The notes under the pieces were generated by a model. It was given only the letters and a program-made list of their open reading frames with translations, was not told the origin of the DNA and ran no database searches. The translations under genes were made by a program, and so were the position numbers. This document shows, one piece after another, positions 1 to 8,911 of a stretch of DNA of 64,000 bases (position 1 is the first letter of the stretch; every line of letters begins with the position of its first letter). The stretch lies in contig CACYPK010000009.1 of assembly GCA_902776285.1 (NCBI GenBank), positions 1 through 64,000 on the forward strand. Reading direction: 5' to 3'. This stretch comes from an uncultured Eubacteriales bacterium (GTDB taxonomy: Bacteria > Bacillota > Clostridia > Peptostreptococcales > Anaerovoracaceae).

Positions 1-268
1 GTCCGCCGCAGGTAACTGTAGGGAAAGTGCAACAGAAACATTCCGCCGAAACGGGTAATGCCGTGGCAAGGTTGAAATGGTGAGGTAAGAGCTCACCGGG
101 GCTGTGGAGACACAGCCGCCGTGTAAACCCCATCCGGAGCAAGACAAAAAGGGCATTTTGTGGTGCGGCCCGTACCCGCCCGAAGGTATGTCGCATGAGG
201 CTGCAGGCAACTGCAGTCCAAGATGGATGATCGTCAGATACAGAACCCGGCTTACGGTCTGCCCGGAA
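1..268 (+). ncRNA. rnpB: RNase P RNA, 5' end cut by window
   Basis: This is the catalytic RNA of RNase P, which removes 5' leaders from pre-tRNAs. Conserved blocks appear in the expected order: an AGGGAAAGTGCAACAGAAAC-like block near 20-40, the GTGAGGTAAGAGCTCACC core near 80-98, TAAACCCCATCCGGAGCAAG near 124-143, GATGGATGATCGTC near 222-235, and ACAGAACCCGGCTTAC near 240-255. The blocks fit the ancestral A-type fold rather than the Bacillus B-type. The 5' strand of P1 lies before base 1 and the 3' end is approximate. The next gene starts about 25 bases downstream. Confidence 0.95.
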
Positions 269-293
269 CACTGATTTATTCTAAGGAGAGTTT

Positions 294-3200
294 ATGCAGC
301 TTAGACTCGGGATCGATGTAGGATCAACAACAGTAAAACTGGTTCTTCTTGATGAGACAGACAAAGTCGTCTATTCAAAATACGAGCGCCACATGTCGAA
401 CGTATTTGAAAAAGCCGGCGAACTTCTGAAACAGATGAGAGCTGAACTGGGAGATATCACCGTCAGACCCGTTATCACGGGATCCGGCGGGCTTTCGCTT
501 GCGGATCTTTTAGGCATCAGATTCGAGCAGGAGGTAATTGCCTGCAGCAGGGCTGTAGAAGAACTCATACCTGAAACCGATGTTGCCATAGAGCTCGGCG
601 GCGAAGATGCCAAGATAACTTTCTACGGATCGACTGTAGAGCAGAGGATGAACGGCACATGCGCCGGCGGTACCGGAGCTTTTATCGACCAGATGGCCGT
701 GCTTCTGAATACCGATGCCGGAGGGCTAAACGAAGCGGCCAAGGGACATGAGATCATATATCCGATCGCATCCCGCTGCGGAGTTTTCGCCAAGACAGAC
801 ATACAGCCGCTCATCAATGACGGCGCAAGGACTGAAGACATCGCCGCATCCATATTCCAGGCTGTAGTAAATCAGATGATATCCGGCCTTGCGTGCGGAC
901 ATCCTATAAGAGGCAAGGTGGCGTTCCTGGGCGGACCTCTTGAATATCTTTCAGAACTCAGAAAGAGATTCATAGAGACACTGCAGCTTTCTGACGATGA
1001 AGTAGTATTCCCGGATAACGCGAAATTCTTCGTGGCCATCGGAGCCGCTTATCTTGCAGACAAAAAGCAGGCTGTCAGCATCGATTCTCTTATATCCAAG
1101 CTGGATAACGCCGCGCCTGACGACATCTCGGACACCAAGTATCTGAAACCGCTCTTCAGGAACGATGAGGAACTTGCGGAGTTCAGAGAGCGTCACGCGA
1201 AGGCTACTGTACCGAGGGGAGATCTTTCAAAAGCAGAAGGTCCTGTATTTCTGGGTATAGACGCAGGATCGACTACGACCAAGGCTGCTCTTATCAACAA
1301 GGACAAAGAACTCCTTTACGAGCACTACAGCAACAACGAGGGCGATCCTCTCGAAGTCGTCAGACAGGTGCTTAAGGAGATATATACTTCACTTCCGGAA
1401 GGAGCATTCATAGGCCGTTCTGTCGTAACAGGTTACGGAGAAGGACTTGTACAGGCCGCGTATGGAATAGACGCGGGTGAGATAGAGACAATGGCTCACT
1501 ACAAGGCGGCCAGTCAGTTCCTGCCTGAGGTAAGCTTTATTCTTGACATAGGCGGTCAGGACATGAAGTGCATGCAGATCAAGGACGGAGCCATCAGCAG
1601 CATAATGCTGAACGAGGCTTGTTCGTCCGGCTGCGGATCCTTCATAGAGACATACGCGAAATCGGTAAGCATGAGCGTGCCTGAATTCGCGCACGAAGCT
1701 CTGAAGTCGAAGAGGCCGGTAGACCTGGGAACAAGATGCACGGTCTTTATGAACTCGAAAGTAAAGCAGGCGCAGAAGGAAGGATCTTCTATAGCGGACA
1801 TCTCCGCGGGCCTGTCTTACTCAGTCATCAAGAACGCGCTTTACAAGGTCATAAAACTGAGGAATCCTTCGGAGACCGGTCCTAATGTTGTCGTTCAGGG
1901 CGGTACATTCCTTAATGAGGCGGTCTTAAGAAGCATTGAGATCATTCTTGAAAAGGATGTCATAAGGCCTGATATTTCCGGTCTTATGGGAGCCTACGGT
2001 TCGGCTATCATTGCCTGTGACAATTACGTCGAAGGCGAAGTATCCGGCGTACTGCCTCTGGACAAGGTAGACAGTTTCAGCGTAAAAACATCCAACGCAA
2101 GATGCGGAGGATGCGGCAACAACTGCCTGCTGACCATATCCAGATTCGCAGACGGTGGAAGATACATAACGGGAAACCGCTGCGAGAAGGGAGCGGGGGC
2201 TTCAACCAAAAAGTCAGAGCTTCCGAATCTCTACAAAATCAAGAACGACCTGCTCTTCAACAGACCCGTACTCGATGAGGAAAACGCCAAGAGGGGCGTC
2301 ATAGGCATCCCGAGGGTCCTCAACATGTACGAGAACTATCCGTTCTGGCACGCGTTCTTTACCAAACTGGGATTCAGAGTCATTCTCAGCCCTGCGACAA
2401 ACAAGGACATCTATCAGAGCGGCATGGATACCATATCTTCGGATACCGCGTGCTATCCGGCAAAGGTGGTGCACGGTCACATCAAGTGGCTCGTAGAGAA
2501 CGGTGTGAAGAGGATATTCTATCCTTCGATCAACTATGAAGCCGTAGAGGACAAATCCGCTCCGAACCACTACAACTGTCCGGTCGTAGCGACATATCCT
2601 GAAGTGATCGACAAGAACATGGCTGATTACTTCTACGATCATGAAGTGGAGTTCTATCATCCATTCGTGCCTTATGACAATGACAACAGGTTCATAAGCG
2701 AGATGACCAAGTTCTTCTCGGGCAGCCGCAGCGTAGATAACGAGGCGGCAGAAAACGTAGTGAAGAGCTACAGGCTCGGTAAGGACGAGAGGGAGTATTC
2801 TCTCTTCGGTATCGACACGGATATCCTTGAGATAGAGCACGCTCTGACAGCGGGAAGAAGCGCCCAGAAGGCATACAAGAGAAGGGTAGCTGAAGCCGGC
2901 GAAGCCGCGCTCGAATACATGAGGGAGCACGGCAAGAAGGGCATAGTGCTGTCCGGAAGGCCTTATCACATCGATCCGGAAATAAACCACGGCATAGACG
3001 AACTGATCACCCAGCAGGATATGGTAGTCCTTTCCGAGGACTCCGTCAGCTGGAAGGTCAAGACCGCAAGGCCTGTACGCATTCTTGACCAGTGGGTATA
3101 CCATTCAAGGCTCTACAAAGCCGCGATCTTCGCGGGCCAGAACGATGACATAGAAGTCATACAACTGAATTCATTTGGCTGCGGACTCGACGCGGTAACT

Positions 3201-4697
3201 ACGGACGAAGTCGACGAACTGCTTCAGCAGAACGACAAGCTCTATACCGTCCTGAAGATAGACGAAGGCGCCAACCTCGGAGCCGCGAGGATAAGGATAA
3301 GATCGCTCAAGGCCGCTCTTGACGAGCGTAAAAAACTGGGTACCAAGGCTAAGAACGTTAACAAGCCATATAAGCGCAAGCTCTTTACAAAGGAAATGAG
3401 AGACGACGGCTACACGCTTCTGGTGCCGCAGATGTCGCCTATACACTTCCAATATTTTGAACCTGTTTTGAAGGATGCCGGCTACAACGCGGTGCTGCTG
3501 CCTGCAGTAACAAAGGAATCCGAAGAAGAAGGACTCAGATACGTCAACAACGACGCCTGCTATCCGACGATCGTCACTCTCGGTCAGATCATATACGCCC
3601 TTAAATCCGGAGAATATGATCTTAAAAAGACGGGAGTGTTCATGTCGCAGACGGGCGGCGGATGCCGGGCGAGCAATTATGTCGCTCTGCTTCGAAAGGC
3701 CCTGAAGGACCTCGGCATGGAGCAGATCCCGGTCATTTCGTTCAACATGGTTGGTCTCGAGCGCAACCCGGGCTTTACGATAACGCCGAGACTGGCTCTG
3801 TCACTCGTGTACGGCGCTCTCTACGGAGACCTCATGATGAAATGCCTGTACAGGATCAGACCTTATGAGATCGAGAAGGGCTCGGCACAGTCCGTAATGG
3901 ATTCGTGGTTCAGCAAGATCGTAAAGAACTGCAGGGATCTCAACAAGAAAACTTTCATAAAGAATCTGAATGACATAATCAGAGACTTCGACAGCATTCC
4001 GATCCACGAGGACATGGTAAAGCCAAGGGTCGGCATAGTAGGAGAGATACTCGTAAAGTATCACCCTAACGCCAACAACAACCTGGTGGAGACCATAGAA
4101 GCAGAAGGCGGAGAAGCGGTCGTTCCTTCATTCATAGACTTCTTTGAATACGGATTCATCAATAAGGTCTATAACTATAACAACCTGTCGGGATCGTGGA
4201 AGGACATGGCGGTCAATAAGGCTCTCCTGAGCTTCATTGAATCGTATAAGAAGTATTCCAGGGAAGCCTGCGCTAAGAGCAAGCGCTTCGATCCCGATCC
4301 GCGCATTGAGGATACAGCGAGGAACGCCGAGAGATTTATATCGATCGGTAACCAGTGCGGCGAGGGCTGGCTGCTCACGGGCGAAATGGTCGATCTCATC
4401 GACAGCGGAGTCAAGAACATACTCTGCCTGCAGCCGTTCGCCTGCCTGCCTAATCACGTGGCAGGAAAGGGCATGCTGAAAGCTCTCAGGCAGTATGATG
4501 AGAAGGCGAATATAGTCGCCATCGACTACGATCCGGGAGCTTCGACGGTGAATCAGCTCAACAGGATAAAGCTGATGATGTCAACGGCTTTCAAGAATCT
4601 TGAAGATGAGAAGGCATCGTACTATAATAAAACCAAGAAAGAAAAGGCTGCGGATATCATCCATAAGGCCACAAAGAAAATAACTATAAGGAGGTGA
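294..4697 (+). CDS. Giant 2-hydroxyacyl-CoA dehydratase activator-family protein (double ASKHA ATPase fused to dehydratase-like region)
   Basis: This 1467-aa protein belongs to the HgdC/BcrAD-BadFG activase family. These ATPases use a [4Fe-4S] cluster to inject an electron into a dehydratase in strict anaerobes. Two ASKHA ATPase units are visible, one starting with GIDVGSTTVK (residues 6-15) and one with GIDAGSTTTK (about 320). Each has a cluster-type Cys motif, CAGGTGAF near 122 and CSSGCGSF near 443, followed by RCGVF or RCTVF. A Cys-rich CGGCGNNC lies near 604-611, a DUF2229-like region starts near 669, and an HgdB-like C-terminal part starts near 1040. The start is supported by AAGGAG upstream. 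Large fused forms are known in Clostridia, but their substrate is generally unknown. No dehydratase AB genes are adjacent, so the partner is unclear. Confidence 0.9.
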   Translation: MQLRLGIDVGSTTVKLVLLDETDKVVYSKYERHMSNVFEKAGELLKQMRAELGDITVRPVITGSGGLSLADLLGIRFEQEVIACSRAVEELIPETDVAIELGGEDAKITFYGSTVEQRMNGTCAGGTGAFIDQMAVLLNTDAGGLNEAAKGHEIIYPIASRCGVFAKTDIQPLINDGARTEDIAASIFQAVVNQMISGLACGHPIRGKVAFLGGPLEYLSELRKRFIETLQLSDDEVVFPDNAKFFVAIGAAYLADKKQAVSIDSLISKLDNAAPDDISDTKYLKPLFRNDEELAEFRERHAKATVPRGDLSKAEGPVFLGIDAGSTTTKAALINKDKELLYEHYSNNEGDPLEVVRQVLKEIYTSLPEGAFIGRSVVTGYGEGLVQAAYGIDAGEIETMAHYKAASQFLPEVSFILDIGGQDMKCMQIKDGAISSIMLNEACSSGCGSFIETYAKSVSMSVPEFAHEALKSKRPVDLGTRCTVFMNSKVKQAQKEGSSIADISAGLSYSVIKNALYKVIKLRNPSETGPNVVVQGGTFLNEAVLRSIEIILEKDVIRPDISGLMGAYGSAIIACDNYVEGEVSGVLPLDKVDSFSVKTSNARCGGCGNNCLLTISRFADGGRYITGNRCEKGAGASTKKSELPNLYKIKNDLLFNRPVLDEENAKRGVIGIPRVLNMYENYPFWHAFFTKLGFRVILSPATNKDIYQSGMDTISSDTACYPAKVVHGHIKWLVENGVKRIFYPSINYEAVEDKSAPNHYNCPVVATYPEVIDKNMADYFYDHEVEFYHPFVPYDNDNRFISEMTKFFSGSRSVDNEAAENVVKSYRLGKDEREYSLFGIDTDILEIEHALTAGRSAQKAYKRRVAEAGEAALEYMREHGKKGIVLSGRPYHIDPEINHGIDELITQQDMVVLSEDSVSWKVKTARPVRILDQWVYHSRLYKAAIFAGQNDDIEVIQLNSFGCGLDAVTTDEVDELLQQNDKLYTVLKIDEGANLGAARIRIRSLKAALDERKKLGTKAKNVNKPYKRKLFTKEMRDDGYTLLVPQMSPIHFQYFEPVLKDAGYNAVLLPAVTKESEEEGLRYVNNDACYPTIVTLGQIIYALKSGEYDLKKTGVFMSQTGGGCRASNYVALLRKALKDLGMEQIPVISFNMVGLERNPGFTITPRLALSLVYGALYGDLMMKCLYRIRPYEIEKGSAQSVMDSWFSKIVKNCRDLNKKTFIKNLNDIIRDFDSIPIHEDMVKPRVGIVGEILVKYHPNANNNLVETIEAEGGEAVVPSFIDFFEYGFINKVYNYNNLSGSWKDMAVNKALLSFIESYKKYSREACAKSKRFDPDPRIEDTARNAERFISIGNQCGEGWLLTGEMVDLIDSGVKNILCLQPFACLPNHVAGKGMLKALRQYDEKANIVAIDYDPGASTVNQLNRIKLMMSTAFKNLEDEKASYYNKTKKEKAADIIHKATKKITIRR

Positions 4698-4703
4698 CTG
4701 CCA

Positions 4704-5423
4704 ATGGGCAGACACGGGACTATTGCAAACAGAAAATCGGCGCAGGATTCAAAGCGTTCTGCGATGTTCACCAAGTATTCGAGACAGATCATCGTTGCCG
4801 CGAAGGCAGGCGGAGATCCTGACTTCAACCCTTCGCTGAGAGTTGCCATCGATAAGGCAAAAGCCATAGGCATGCCTAATGACAATATCAACAGGGCGAT
4901 CAAGAAGGGTACGGGAGAACTCGGCGGTGAGTCATACGAAGAGCTGCAGTTTGAAGGTTATGGTCCAAGCGGAGTTGCGGTCATCGTAGAAGCTCTGACG
5001 GACAACAAAAACAGGACTGCTTCATTCGTAAGATCTGTATTTGACAAGAACGGCGGAAACCTGGGTACACCGGGCTGCGTTTCGTATATGTTCAGCCGCA
5101 AGGGAGTTGTTATCATCGATTCCGAAGACCTCGATGAGGACGAAGTCATGATGGTAGCGCTTGACGCCGGAGCGGATGACATGGTCGTCAACGAAGATAA
5201 CTTCGAGATCCTCACAGATCCTGCCGCGTTCAATGACGTCCACCAGGCGATCAAGGAAGCAGGCTATGAGATTTTTGAAGCGGAGATCGAACAGATCCCT
5301 TCGATGGAAGCGAATGTGACTGACGAGAGCGCCATCAAGTCTCTTACAAAACTTATCACAAGTCTTGAAGACAACGACGATGTACAGAAGGTCTACTTCA
5401 ACTGCGATCTCGATCTTGAGTAA
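4704..5423 (+). CDS. YebC/PmpR (TACO1) family protein
   Basis: The 239-aa product has the full YebC fold and family length. The N-terminus starts MGRHG and runs through the conserved AQDSKRSAMFTKYSRQI block. The FEGYGPSG and NGGNLG motifs lie in the middle, and the acidic domain 2/3 follows. The MGR-type start resembles the second YebC subgroup (Bacillus YeeN-like) more than the classical MAGHSKW form. Members have been described as transcription regulators and more recently as ribosome-associated factors that help translation of proline-rich stretches. I cannot tell which role applies here. It starts 6 bases after the preceding stop, with a strong AAGGAGG site, so it is probably cotranscribed with the activator. 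Confidence 0.9.
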   Translation: MGRHGTIANRKSAQDSKRSAMFTKYSRQIIVAAKAGGDPDFNPSLRVAIDKAKAIGMPNDNINRAIKKGTGELGGESYEELQFEGYGPSGVAVIVEALTDNKNRTASFVRSVFDKNGGNLGTPGCVSYMFSRKGVVIIDSEDLDEDEVMMVALDAGADDMVVNEDNFEILTDPAAFNDVHQAIKEAGYEIFEAEIEQIPSMEANVTDESAIKSLTKLITSLEDNDDVQKVYFNCDLDLE

Positions 5424-5465
5424 CAGAAACCGATCATAGTATCCATTCCTGGAATACGCGTAAAA

Positions 5466-5612
5466 GTCTTCTTAATTGAACCTACACTTACTTAAAGGGA
5501 TTCCGATGCGGACGCATTATGTAAAGCCTCCTCAGAGTGGACTACAGAAGCCAGGCTCAGGAAGTTACCCACCTTATCCGTTAACGATAGGGCGTCAATT
5601 AAAGGCTTAACG
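5466..5612 (+). ncRNA. ssrS: Probable 6S RNA (RNA polymerase regulator)
   Basis: The 241-base gap between yebC and the yhdT-like gene holds a 6S-like arrangement. An 8-bp perfect closing helix is formed by TTAATTGA (5472-5479) and TCAATTAA (5595-5602). It is followed on the 5' side by GAACCTACA and preceded on the 3' side by GTTACCCACCTT, the two signature blocks of Firmicutes 6S RNAs. Between them lies a long, mostly complementary stretch that can form the central-bubble hairpin. A T-run at 5623-5628 may end the transcript. In known 6S RNAs the bubble mimics an open promoter and sequesters housekeeping RNA polymerase. The ends are approximate; a covariance-model hit would settle identity. 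Confidence 0.72.
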
Positions 5613-5664
5613 GTATTCCGGGTTTTTTATGTTATTTATGTTATTTCTGAAAGGAGAACTCTAA

Positions 5665-5943
5665 ATGAAAACGCAGATGTCCCCGGAGCAGAAAGAAAAG
5701 CAGATCAGGAAAGAGGCGAAAGCCACTATCCTGCTGTTCCTTATCTGTTTTATCTGGAATGTGGGCTTCGCCTATGGACTGTCGGGCACGGGCGCGAGAC
5801 TTTTTGGGCTGCCTGTATGGTGGCTGGTCAGCACACCGGGAATGTTCGTCATTGCCGTGATAGGCGTGGTCATTCTGCTGAAAAAGGTATTTTTAAACTT
5901 CGATCTCGAAGATGACGAGGAAGGAGGCGCCGCAAATGAGTAA
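5665..5943 (+). CDS. yhdT: YhdT/DUF997 small membrane protein, PanF partner
   Basis: This 92-aa protein has two hydrophobic segments (about 23-43 and 54-74) and a charged C-terminal tail. It matches the YhdT/DUF997 family, which is almost always encoded directly upstream of panF and often annotated as its small subunit. The IWNVGFAYG and FGLPVWW signatures are visible. A ribosome site (GAAAGGAGAAC) precedes the ATG. Its stop overlaps the true panF start by 8 bases, consistent with translational coupling. The function of the small partner is not established. Confidence 0.87.
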   Translation: MKTQMSPEQKEKQIRKEAKATILLFLICFIWNVGFAYGLSGTGARLFGLPVWWLVSTPGMFVIAVIGVVILLKKVFLNFDLEDDEEGGAANE

Positions 5944-7462
5944 AAAAGCAGCCGTCCTTATCATTCTCGTTCTGTACCTTCTGATAAATCTTTTGCTCGG
6001 TATTCGCGCCAGCAGAAGATCCGCGAAAGAGAATGCCGACAAGGGATTCCTCGCGAATTACTTCGCGGGATCCAGAAGCATGGGCGGAATCGTCCTTGCG
6101 ATGACACTTGTAGCTACTTATACGAGCGCCAGCTCATTCCTGGGCGGACCGGGACTGGCATCGTCATTCGGCATGTCATGGTCATGGGTCGCGGGAGTTC
6201 AGATCGGAGCGACATTCCTTACGCTGGGAGTTCTCGGCAAGAAATTCGCCATGATCGCCAGAAGGACAAATTCCGTAACGATAAACGACTACCTGCGCGC
6301 GCGCTATGATTCGCCTGCAGTCGTCATTCTTTGCGGGACCGCAATGGTGATATTCTTCATAACACAGATGATAGCTCAGTTCATAGGCGGAGCCACACTG
6401 ATGCAGACCGTCACGGGCCTGCCGTACTGGGCGGGACTGCTTCTGTTCGGAGCTGTTGTCATAGTCTATACCTCAGTCGGCGGTTTCAAGGCCGTAGTCA
6501 CGACTGATACGATACAGGGCATTGTAATGACTATCGGAACATTCCTGCTGCTGTTCTTTGTCATAAGATCAGCCGGAGGAATGGACAACATTATAAGCAG
6601 CCTTGACGCCGGGAACCCGGGCTGGGATCTTATGGGAAAAGGTGAGTACGGAGCTGAGATAGCCGCGCTGAGACCGGGAGCGCTGATCTCTTTCTGGGTG
6701 CTCGTAGGAATCGCTGTGCTGGGACTTCCTCAGACGGCCGTCAGATGCATGGGATTCAAAGATACGGAATCGATGCATAAGGCCATGATATACGGTACCG
6801 TAGTCATCGGAATTCTCATGATAGGCATGCACCTCGCCGGAACGCTGGCTTATCCTCTGCTTCCCGCGGAAGGACTTGCGAGCACGGATCAGGTCATACC
6901 TTTTGTAGTCATGAATTACATGCCTGCATGGGCTGCGGGATTCTTCCTCGCGGCGCCGCTCGCGGCTGTCATGTCTACGATAGACTCCCTGCTTATCCTT
7001 GCTTCGGCAACCATTATCAAGGACATATACGTCCACTACATAAAGAAAGTTCCGTTCGACCAAAAAGAAGCGTCGGATCCGAAATACAGCAGCGCGTATG
7101 ATAATGTCCCGAAATACAGTTTCGCGCTGACGGCCGGCATAGGCATCGTAGCCTGCTTGCTTTCGCTCAATCCGCCTGATGTAATCGTGTGGATCAATCT
7201 CTTCGCGTTCGGCGGTCTTGAAGCTACGTTCTTCTGGCCTATAATCGGCGGACTGTACTGGAAGAAGGGCAACAGCAAGGCCTGTCTTGCCTCAGTAATA
7301 ACCGGACTGGCAGTGTTTATTTTCTTCAACAGAGTGAAGATCCTGCCTCTGGGCATCCACGAGATTATCGCGGGACTTATCGTAAGCGGCATAGTCTATT
7401 TCGCTGTCGGATCGTTGAGCAAAGATGAACCTGACGCCGAAATGATTAAAAAATGCTTCTGA
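5936..7462 (+). CDS. panF: Sodium/pantothenate symporter
   Basis: This is a 508-aa sodium:solute symporter-family protein with about 13 hydrophobic segments. It probably takes up pantothenate (vitamin B5), the CoA precursor. The family signature GGFKAVVTTDTIQG lies near residues 190-203, and the TSASSFLGGPG motif of transmembrane segment 2 is present near 64. The reading frame extends upstream to an ATG at 5912. I chose 5936 because AAGGAGG at 5921-5927 sits 8 bases before it and the protein then begins MSKKAAVL, just ahead of the first membrane helix. Pairing with yhdT supports the substrate, which sequence alone cannot prove. Confidence 0.88.
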   Translation: MSKKAAVLIILVLYLLINLLLGIRASRRSAKENADKGFLANYFAGSRSMGGIVLAMTLVATYTSASSFLGGPGLASSFGMSWSWVAGVQIGATFLTLGVLGKKFAMIARRTNSVTINDYLRARYDSPAVVILCGTAMVIFFITQMIAQFIGGATLMQTVTGLPYWAGLLLFGAVVIVYTSVGGFKAVVTTDTIQGIVMTIGTFLLLFFVIRSAGGMDNIISSLDAGNPGWDLMGKGEYGAEIAALRPGALISFWVLVGIAVLGLPQTAVRCMGFKDTESMHKAMIYGTVVIGILMIGMHLAGTLAYPLLPAEGLASTDQVIPFVVMNYMPAWAAGFFLAAPLAAVMSTIDSLLILASATIIKDIYVHYIKKVPFDQKEASDPKYSSAYDNVPKYSFALTAGIGIVACLLSLNPPDVIVWINLFAFGGLEATFFWPIIGGLYWKKGNSKACLASVITGLAVFIFFNRVKILPLGIHEIIAGLIVSGIVYFAVGSLSKDEPDAEMIKKCF

Positions 7463-7516
7463 TTGTGATAAAATCAATCAACAAGTGCGGTTAACGATCA
7501 TAAAGGGGAAAGGCCT

Positions 7517-8911
7517 ATGAGTATGAAGATCATCAACATTACTGACATCAAGGGTTTTAAGCTCGGTAATGCGGAGAACAAAGAAAAGGGTACGGGCTGC
7601 ACTGTTATAGTTTGTGAAGAAGGAGCAGTGGGAGGCGTCGACGTAAGAGGAGGCGGACCCGCGACAAGGGAGACGGATCTTCTCAGAAGCGAGAACACCG
7701 TCGATTCCGTACATGCCGTAGTTCTCAGCGGAGGCTCGGCTTTCGGGCTGGAGGCAGCCTCGGGAGTCATGAGAGAGCTTTCGGCCAGAGGGCTTGGCTT
7801 TGATGTCGGCACAGGGATCACGGTCCCTATAGTCTGCGGAGCTTCACTGTATGACCTCGCTGTCGGAGACCCTTCGGCATTTCCTGACGTTAACATGGGA
7901 ATGTGCGCGGTACAGAACGCTTATGAAGGCATCTTCAGTCATGGCAATCACGGCGCGGGCACGGGAGCGACAGTCGGCAAATATCTCGGGCATAAGAGAG
8001 CCATGAAAACCGGCCTCGGTACTTTCGCCTGCGGAGACGGATTCATTGAAGTAGGCGCTATCGCGGCAGTAAATGCCATAGGTGACGTTTACAGCGGAGC
8101 AGGACACATAATCGCGGGCTTAAGGTCAGAAGACGGCGAATCGATCTACGGCACCATAAAGACTCTCAAGGGTATGGTGCACGATAATGTGAACCTTGTG
8201 GACGACAGCACTTCATTCATCAACAGGTCCGATATCGAGAAGGCTCTCGCGGCAGAAGAGGCTGCGCATGAAGAACAGCAGGAAGAGCCTCAGGCAGAAG
8301 AGGATCTGATAGATGAACTCATAGCCGAAGAACCGCCTGTTGAAGAAATTCCTGATGAAGAACCTGCAGCTGAGGACGCTCCTTCATTCGAAGAACCTGC
8401 TGAGGGACCTTCTGAAGAGTATCAGACCGAAGAACCTGCGGTAATAGACCTTGAGGAAACAGAGACCCCTGAACAAGCATCTGAGGAAATGTCCGAAGAA
8501 ACATCTGAGGAACAGGGTGTTCCTGAGGAATCTTTTGAAGAGCCTGCTGAAGAAGAGGCTGTCGAAGAAGAACCGGTGGAACTCACACGTGAGGAACTCG
8601 GGTACAACATCGCGTTCAATACGACGATCGGATGCCTCATAACCAACGCTTCCCTGACTAAGTCGCAGGCAAACAAGCTTGCTTCGATACTCCACGACGC
8701 CTACGCGAGGGCTATCAAGCCTGTTCACGGCACTCTGGACGGAGACACCATATTCGTGCTTACGACAGGAAAGCAGAAAGTCAATTTCGACGCGTTCGCG
8801 GCTCTTGCTGCCGACGTCATGCAATACGCGATAATTGACGGCGCTACATCAGCCAAGGGCGCTTACGGACTTCCTGCGGCGAGCGATATGAAAAAAGCGG
8901 AGAACGACTAA
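7517..8911 (+). CDS. S58 (DmpA/P1) family self-processing peptidase-like hydrolase with acidic insertion
   Basis: The 464-aa product is an Ntn-type hydrolase of the S58/P1 family, which cleaves itself into alpha and beta chains and typically acts on N-terminal residues of small peptides. The alpha part has the typical RGGGPATRETDLL and SGGSAFGLEAA motifs. The beta part begins at the expected NTTIG motif, with Thr369 or Thr370 as candidate nucleophile, and ends GAYGLPAA. Between them, about residues 246-356 form a Glu/Pro-rich low-complexity stretch with repeated EEP and EEPA units, absent from typical family members of roughly 320-370 aa. It lies just before the processing site. A ribosome site (AAAGGGGAAAGG) precedes the ATG. 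polA starts directly after the stop. Confidence 0.86.
   Translation: MSMKIINITDIKGFKLGNAENKEKGTGCTVIVCEEGAVGGVDVRGGGPATRETDLLRSENTVDSVHAVVLSGGSAFGLEAASGVMRELSARGLGFDVGTGITVPIVCGASLYDLAVGDPSAFPDVNMGMCAVQNAYEGIFSHGNHGAGTGATVGKYLGHKRAMKTGLGTFACGDGFIEVGAIAAVNAIGDVYSGAGHIIAGLRSEDGESIYGTIKTLKGMVHDNVNLVDDSTSFINRSDIEKALAAEEAAHEEQQEEPQAEEDLIDELIAEEPPVEEIPDEEPAAEDAPSFEEPAEGPSEEYQTEEPAVIDLEETETPEQASEEMSEETSEEQGVPEESFEEPAEEEAVEEEPVELTREELGYNIAFNTTIGCLITNASLTKSQANKLASILHDAYARAIKPVHGTLDGDTIFVLTTGKQKVNFDAFAALAADVMQYAIIDGATSAKGAYGLPAASDMKKAEND

Noticed and set aside
2214-3104. 296-codon open frame on the minus strand inside the giant activator gene
   Set aside because: It lies wholly antisense to a well-conserved coding region, has no ribosome site and resembles no family; it reflects codon bias of the + strand gene.
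8451-8642. 63-codon + strand frame and several minus frames across the acidic insertion
   Set aside because: They are by-products of the GAA/GAG-rich repeat; the S58 frame is continuous and has the conserved beta chain after it.
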